In this document: positions 58,430 through 64,000 of the stretch, one piece after another
Layout: every line of letters starts with the position of its first letter
Position numbering within the stretch: position 1 is the stretch's first letter
Assembly (NCBI RefSeq): GCF_026745355.1
Contig: NC_079208.1
Coordinates: forward strand, 57,643,892 to 57,707,891
Source: Beta vulgaris subsp. vulgaris
Taxonomy: Eukaryota; Streptophyta; Magnoliopsida; Caryophyllales; Amaranthaceae
Length of the DNA: 64,000 nt
Direction of reading: 5' to 3'
Notes under the pieces: generated by a model
What the model saw: the letters and a program-made list of their open reading frames with translations, nothing else
The model's database searches: none
Told to the model about the DNA's origin: nothing
Program-made: the position numbers and the translations under genes

Positions 58430-59125
58430 ATAATATATATATTAATGAAAATTTAAGGTCACAATTATTGTAGACATTCCATTCAAGAACAAATTAGAAG
58501 AGAGAAAGAATATTTTAAAGACAATGCTTTTAGACTTTTAGTCTTTTACATCAGCACTTAGAACCGTCCCCTTTAACAAATCAAAAGGCCACTTTATCCA
58601 CTAAGAAAAAATAATATGAGGTGTGAAGTAAAGTGTGATGACCAAACTTTTCTTATGCAAATTTCTTAATACGAAAGCAACACTTTTTGGAATTGTGTCA
58701 TTTTTTTTGGCTATTATGTCACTTTTACAAATTTAATTTATTTCTACTTTGGAGTTGAATTCTTATCTCATCTTTGCACCCCAATTTGTGATTAGAAATG
58801 CAAGTATTTGGTAAATTGTGGTTGTTCCAGATTTTGCAATTTAATGGTACTAATTGTGCTGTTTATTATTTAAATAGTTGGAGCCTTGGAGGCATAAATT
58901 ATTTGGATATGGCTGTACATTACTAGATGTAATAAGATATGGTGGTCCCTTCTCGATCAATCAGTTGGCAAATGGGGATGTCGATTTAGGTTCTTCACAG
59001 GGTCAGATTCCGTGGGTTTTATAGTGACCCCTCATCAAATACTTTTCTTTATGCAAATGGCATTTCACAAATATGGCTCATCCTAACTTTCACTTGTATT
59101 TTAAAATGATCCCAATTACGAACTA
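58430..59125. other. Gene-free AT-rich sequence
   Basis: No reading frame or repeat structure that I can support. Confidence 0.35.
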
Positions 59126-59136
59126 CTTTTTTTCTA

Positions 59137-59495
59137 GGAAAAATTGACGATAGAGGTTTCAACTTTGGATGATAATTTTTAAAAGGTCTGAACTATTGAT
59201 TAACCTGTATAGGTCTCAACTTTAGGGGTATTAACTTTTAGCGAGCCTTAGTGACTTGAAATTGGCTTAATATGTCATAACTTGTAAAACTTGGGTAACA
59301 CCAGAAGGGTTAATTGAGGGAGGGAAGTAGGAAGTAGGAAGTAGGTGAGATTTTTAAAAAAATCGTCAGTTTTAAGTCACCGAGGCCTGCTAAAAGTTGA
59401 GACCCAATAAAGTTGAGACCTACACAGGTTAATCAATAGTTCAAACCTTTTAAAAATTATCGCCCAAAGTTCAGACCTCTATTGTCAATTTTTCC
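59137..59495. mobile_element. Mutator-type foldback MITE, 359 bp (GGAAAAATTG family)
   Basis: The left arm ggaaaaattgacgatagagg is mirrored on the right to ...attgtcaatttttcc, with pairing of more than 120 bp including gaactattgattaacctgt. A perfect 9-bp duplication, ttttttcta, flanks it at 59128-59136 and 59496-59504. Confidence 0.92.
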
Positions 59496-59589
59496 TTTTT
59501 TCTAATGTAAGAAGAAGGCGTCTTAATCAGATTGGAACTTCGCATAAGTTAACCCGGTCCGGGTTTGCATGCAAGGTCCCTTGGGAGTA

Positions 59590-59700
59590 GGTGGAATGGT
59601 AAGAGCAAATCTCCACTCCCAAAGTGCCTCTAGTGGGGTTTGATCCCACAACCTCAAGATTGTGAGATACAAACCAAACCACTAGAACGTACTACTTGGT
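59590..59700 (-). mobile_element. SINE-like element, minus orientation
   Basis: On the minus strand it has an A-box-like ctagtggtttggtttgt and a B-box-like gtgggatcaaacccc. The rest is unclear, and no tail or target duplication was found. Confidence 0.45.
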
Positions 59701-59704
59701 TATT

Positions 59705-60770
59705 ACGAATCACTTATCTCTAGCGGTAATATTAAGTTTTCGGCAATATCTTTTTAATAATCTAAACTTTTATTTTTCTTATCAATAATTCATTGTCTAT
59801 ATTTTATAGTTATTTATATATAAGAAAACTAACAGTTCTGCTTAGTTTGAAAAGATCCCTTTAAAGTTGAGACTATTAAAATAAATTCAAAGTCTGGATC
59901 ATTTTAAATATAGGGTGAAAGTTTATATTTTTTTTGTTCTTTATTGATCTCTAATTTTTCTTTCTATGAGAGTCTACTACTATTAATTTTTACACAACCA
60001 CTTTTCGTAATATATTTTCTCACCTATCTATTTTTTCACATCATATCGATGATCCCTTGTCTTTCACATACATTTATATTTCCATTGCTTCAATGTGTAT
60101 CTAAGACATACACTATATAGTCATTAATAAAGATTGGATGAAGTATATATTTTGTATGTACTCAAAATAAACTAATCAACATTCACGTATCGGAATTCAA
60201 AAGAGTCCATATGATAATCTAACAGCTAGGCAGCTAAAGCAGAGGGATCTCATACACATGAGCAAAGTGAGCAGATCGCTCAAAGCCCATTTTTTTGGGG
60301 TCCCACCTATATATTTTATTTCTATGAGTTTATTAGATGGGAAAAAGTTTCTACATATATTGTTCCAAAATTTTACCCCTATGCTATGTACTTTTTGTTT
60401 TCATATATCATAACTTATTTTGATATATCTTACTATTTTGTAATATCTAAGGTGTCTCGTTATTAAAAATAAAGATTTGAAAAGTTAATAATTTTTTCAA
60501 TTTTTATTCTAAAAATTAATTTAGTTATCAAGAATATGGAATTGTAGATCCTTTTTATGTATTCCCATAGAGCCCATGTTTAATATCCGACATAGGATCC
60601 CAAATTTATTGGAGACCACCTTTTGGTATGTTAAATGTAACCTCAGCTAGTTAGATTAACATGCTGGATTGCCGGAGAAAGTTCATCAAGTCCCATACCA
60701 AACCAACGAAATATGTCTGTTGTGCAAAGTATAACCTTGCCACTTGCTCATTATTATGATATTTTGCCAT
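59705..60770. other. Gene-free AT-rich sequence
   Basis: Nothing clear: no convincing reading frame and no complete element. A taggatcccaaatttattgg-type stretch near 60595 may be old repeat debris. Confidence 0.35.
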
Positions 60771-60774
60771 GTTA

Positions 60775-60978
60775 AGGCCTGTTTTCCCCAGCTTATTTTC
60801 AGTTCAGATCAGTTCAATTCAGTTCAGATCAGTTCAGTTCAGCTCCGTTCAGTTCAGTTCAGTTCAGCTCTTGACAATACTTTTACTCTCAAATATCACT
60901 ATTCATTTCAGTTCAGTTCAGTTCAGTTCAGTTCGGTTCAATTCAGTTCAGCTGTTTTATGCCGAAGAGAACAAGCCC
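60775..60978. mobile_element. Tourist/PIF-like MITE with CAGTT arrays
   Basis: The ends aggcctgttttccc and the complement of ...gaacaagccct pair imperfectly, and TTA flanks both sides (60772-60774, 60979-60981), as for PIF/Harbinger. The interior contains two blocks of tandem ttcag pentamers (60801-60868 and 60907-60952) around a unique AT-rich core. Confidence 0.65.
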
Positions 60979-61422
60979 TTAGTTCCTAAACTAGTTAGGT
61001 GATTAGTCACTTGTTTCATATGTAAACCAACCAACCATCTTAGCTTATCCAAACGAGCAACTAAAATGCACAAAGATCTTTATGTGGAAAAGAACTAAAG
61101 GCGTAAGATGTTCACAACTTATACTTGATAGACATTAGCTGATACTTGATACTCACAGTTTGATTCACATGATATCGTACAATAATTAGAAAGACAAATT
61201 TACGGGAGATCTAATGTTAGCAAAACTTTACATCAATTTCACCAAAAAAAAAAAAAACTTTACATCAAAATTAGCAACCTGCTGAGTGATTCCAATTCAC
61301 CCAATGTCTTTTGGGTTTTGACAAATTACAGAGATGATCCTTGATATCAATAAAGTTTGGTTCACTTGGTAAGTATCTACCTTCTATAGTTAACACCAGG
61401 GGTTTGAAACCTATCAAGTAAG

Positions 61423-61600
61423 GGACTGTTTTATTCCGCATAAAACAACTGAATTGAACTAAACTGATTGCAATTGAACTTAAGTAAATTATAACTAATA
61501 GTAATGCTAATAAATAAATTAAGAATTGAACTGATTGCAACCGAACTGGTTGCAACTGAACTGATTGCAACTGAACTTAACTGAAAATAAATTCGATGAA
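61423..61600. mobile_element. Truncated relative of the CAGTT MITE
   Basis: The left end agggactgttttattccgca matches the complement of the right part of the element at 60775. The interior has aactga-type pentamers spaced by gattgca. The right terminus is missing. The orientation is opposite to its neighbour. Confidence 0.5.
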
Positions 61601-63879
61601 CTTTGTGAGTAAGATTCCTTGAACCTTTTTCCCACTTCTTGTAGATGGCAAAAACAAAGATAACAAATTCACAAGGATTGAAGTTTGATTAGCGATCACA
61701 AACTATCCTTCGTTATGAAAACGCCTACGAAGTGGAACGTTATTCTTCTTCCTTTTTGTTTTTCATTTCTTTAGAGGGGGGCGGGGGGTTGGTTTCAGTC
61801 ACCAACAGTCTAAAACAGTGATTGAATCATTCAAACACTTGAAGCTTGAAAGAAATGGACCACAAAGCCACTTGATTCTTGAAGTTTATCTACAAGGACC
61901 ACTTGCACTTTCCAAAAAAAGCCGGGTCCCTTGGTAAACCCTAAATTTATGATCAGAAGTTGAGCTTACGAGAATCTCATGTAAAGGTGCATAGAAAGAT
62001 AAGTGGCATCTTCCCCCTTTGCAATTTCAGTATTATGGTCCATGGAACATAGATCTTCTTTCTTACTAACTAGGTTCTACTCAATCAAATATCAGGTGCA
62101 AGCATCAAATTCACTGCACAAATACCTTATACCAGCTGATATTTTGTCCACAAACACCACTGAAACTAACTTGTGAACGTTCGTTTCTCCCGATCACACA
62201 GTACTAGATTCATACTACCCTGAACTACAAGAGCATCATACCACTCCCCCCTAGAAACAAGGAAATATAAAACTTTAAATCCAACCCACATCTTCAGAGA
62301 ACCTGTGTAGTACCATAGTCTAAATCAATATCCTGCTGCCCTAATTTCTATTTCAAGATCATGACACATAAGCTACCAAGTACCAACGAAAATGGTAATT
62401 CGGTAAATGACAAACTGTTTGTTACGAGCAAGAGAGAGCATTTAGGTTTTCCGATTGCACAGGCTCCACCCCATTTCCTCTCTCTTGTTTGCTAACAAAC
62501 CGTTTGCTCTTTAGTCCTACTCCTATTTAAACATAAAACCCAAAACACCGCCCTATTGTTTCCTTTGATGCATCCCCAACTGTTGATCTCGTTCCCTTTG
62601 AGAGAAGTAAAGCAAAAGGAAGATAAAAAAATATATATGAAAAAGAAGGCCTATCTGCAATGGGAGCAAACAAAATTGTGAGAGAAAATAAACTCAATGT
62701 ACATGTATACCGAACAGGCAGAGGAGGATAGCAGAGTTGTTAGATAATCTGTTCATCTTTCTTGTGTTGCTTCAGCTTGAAAGCTGAAAAGGAAGATACA
62801 ATGTTATGCTTGAATCAATTGTACATCGATCTCAGGAACACGTCAGAAACATATTCTTGAGTCCGTGTGGTATATGTAGCCTAAATGAACCATTCTAGAA
62901 TTCTTTCCTCTACACAAATGTGACAGCGGAAAGATATACACCAGACAAGGAGTCCTGACTCCTTCAGACTTGATCATAAGGCATTTATACATTACAGACA
63001 TCTCCCTCAATTGATCCCGTGTCGCTTGTGTGAAGCATTGCCATGTTCTGAAGTGCATTTCCAAGTGTTCAACCACTTAATCTGAAATCAACAAAGAATA
63101 ATCTATTTTAAAGAATTTGATAAGGAAATAAGATGGAAAATTTTGCAGCATGCTATATAACCTACAAGATCAAGCACAACGTTCGACAAAAGAAAATTTG
63201 ATTCGATATAGAAACAAAGTCTTGCCACTTCATCAGCAGCAAAACAAACACCTCCATCCTCGTTTAATCATAACATTGTTCGTCTTAATCAGTACTCAGT
63301 TTAATAGCTAAAACATCATTTTCAATGAGCAAAGATCAGGTGAAGCGAACAGGATCTAGCACTAACAATTATCTACGAAAGAACGGGTAACATACATCAG
63401 TTTAACCTCCAAAATCATGGTAAAACCAATAATTTAAGTTGGTAATTTCTCTGAACTTCAAAAGAGGCTATAACATAAGCACTTATCAGGATTCAGGGTA
63501 GCTCTTTTTTCTTCCTTTCCAACACATCTCACTAAGCTAAACAAGTTCAAAATTTCGAAACTAATCTAGCATAAAATTCCAATTACCCAAACACCTCTCT
63601 AATTCAATGAATCCACCAATCAAATCTGACAAATCAACCCAATAATCTAACATCACCAAATCAAAATTTTCAGAATACACACAAATTCATCAGAAAGATA
63701 CACAAATAATTACACAAAAAACATATCAGTAAACACACTGATCAATCAATCACCAAATCATGATCATCTGAAACACAAAGAATAACAATCTCAAATCCAA
63801 TTAAACCAAGTGAAACAAAAAAAGTTAATTACCTTTCTGAAAAAATATCTCAAAGATCCAAAATTCTGTCCTTTAATCT
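61600..63879. other. Gene-poor stretch, partly 3' untranslated region of the last gene
   Basis: A likely 3'UTR intron lies here on the minus strand: donor aag|gtaatt at about 63831, acceptor gatttcag|att at about 63083. The exon at about 62640-63083 would then be untranslated. No coding region was found; the 77-codon frame at 62843-63076 is probably untranslated exon. Confidence 0.4.
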
Positions 63880-64000
63880 TCAATTATCACCAGGAGAAAC
63901 ATGAGTAGGATGATGATAAGACATAACTGAACCATACCTATTCCCTGATTGCATCATCATCCCATTCCCATTCCCATTCCCATTACTATACTGTTGGTGT
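63880..64000 (-). CDS. C-terminal end of an unidentified protein (cut by window edge)
   Basis: The minus strand from the window edge reads 39 residues to a TGA at 63880-63882. It is Asn/Gly/Met-rich: HQQYSNGNGNGNGMMM, then GSVMSYHHPTHVSPGDN. Low-complexity Asn-Gly tails of this kind occur on several plant nuclear and RNA-binding proteins, so I cannot name the family. Support for its being coding comes from the open frame, the composition unlike the flanks, and the possible spliced 3'UTR just downstream. The rest of the gene lies to the right. Confidence 0.55.
   Translation of the reverse strand, partial: HQQYSNGNGNGNGMMMQSGNRYGSVMSYHHPTHVSPGDN

Noticed and set aside
60744..61002. Ser/Val/Gln-rich frames
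   Set aside because: Direct translation of the ttcag pentamer arrays in a MITE.
62843..63076. 77-codon minus-strand frame
   Set aside because: It lies just inside a probable 3'UTR exon of the last gene; there is no domain and the stop of the real coding region is upstream at 63880.

Overview
This is a 64 kb piece of a plant nuclear genome. The evidence is GT-AG introns, plant-only gene families (L-type lectin receptor kinases, an LTI65/RD29-type protein, the chloroplast import channel TOC75, a PLS-class PPR protein) and many plant transposon types: Stowaway, Mutator, CACTA, hAT, TRIM, SINE and LTR elements. The gene models and repeats fit a core eudicot. Caryophyllales/Amaranthaceae (beet, spinach, quinoa relatives) is my guess from the repeat style only. 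No rRNA, real tRNA, CRISPR array or bacterial operon is present.

Layout. 1-13.3 kb: three L-type lectin receptor kinases, all on the minus strand (the first cut by the window edge), separated by transposons: a hAT element, a SINE, a nested TRIM/MITE, a CACTA element and a LINE-like tail. 13.3-23 kb: no gene found; many MITEs and SINEs, a 1.8 kb solo LTR and a decayed gag fragment. 23.3-25.5 kb: a minus-strand LTI65/RD29-like gene. 27.0-30.5 kb: a seven-exon minus-strand sulfotransferase-like gene with a one-base frameshift in exon 3. 32.1-37.8 kb: a PPR pseudogene, then a complete 4.9 kb Mutator-like element (MULE) with long terminal inverted repeats and a perfect 9-bp target duplication. It carries a broken transposase and an intact GRF zinc-finger gene, and ends 178 bp upstream of the TOC75 start codon. 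38.0-44.0 kb: TOC75 in eight exons, all reading frames closed. 44.8-48.2 kb: a four-exon chloroplast J-domain protein on the minus strand. 48.4-56 kb: MITEs, SINEs, a 12-copy tandem array of a ~320 bp unit, and an unusual inverted pair of TRIM retroelements. 56.15-57.8 kb: an intronless PPR gene. 57.8-63.8 kb: MITEs and a SINE. The last 121 bases hold the C-terminal coding end of another minus-strand gene.

The genes do not form one pathway. The three kinases are a local tandem family, probably cell-surface receptors. TOC75 and the J-domain protein both act in chloroplast protein handling, but they are likely neighbours by chance. The J-protein and PPR genes may be an old neighbouring pair (see findings).

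Exon borders were read by eye from GT/AG sites and checked by reading-frame phase. Homology is from memory of the families; no database was searched.
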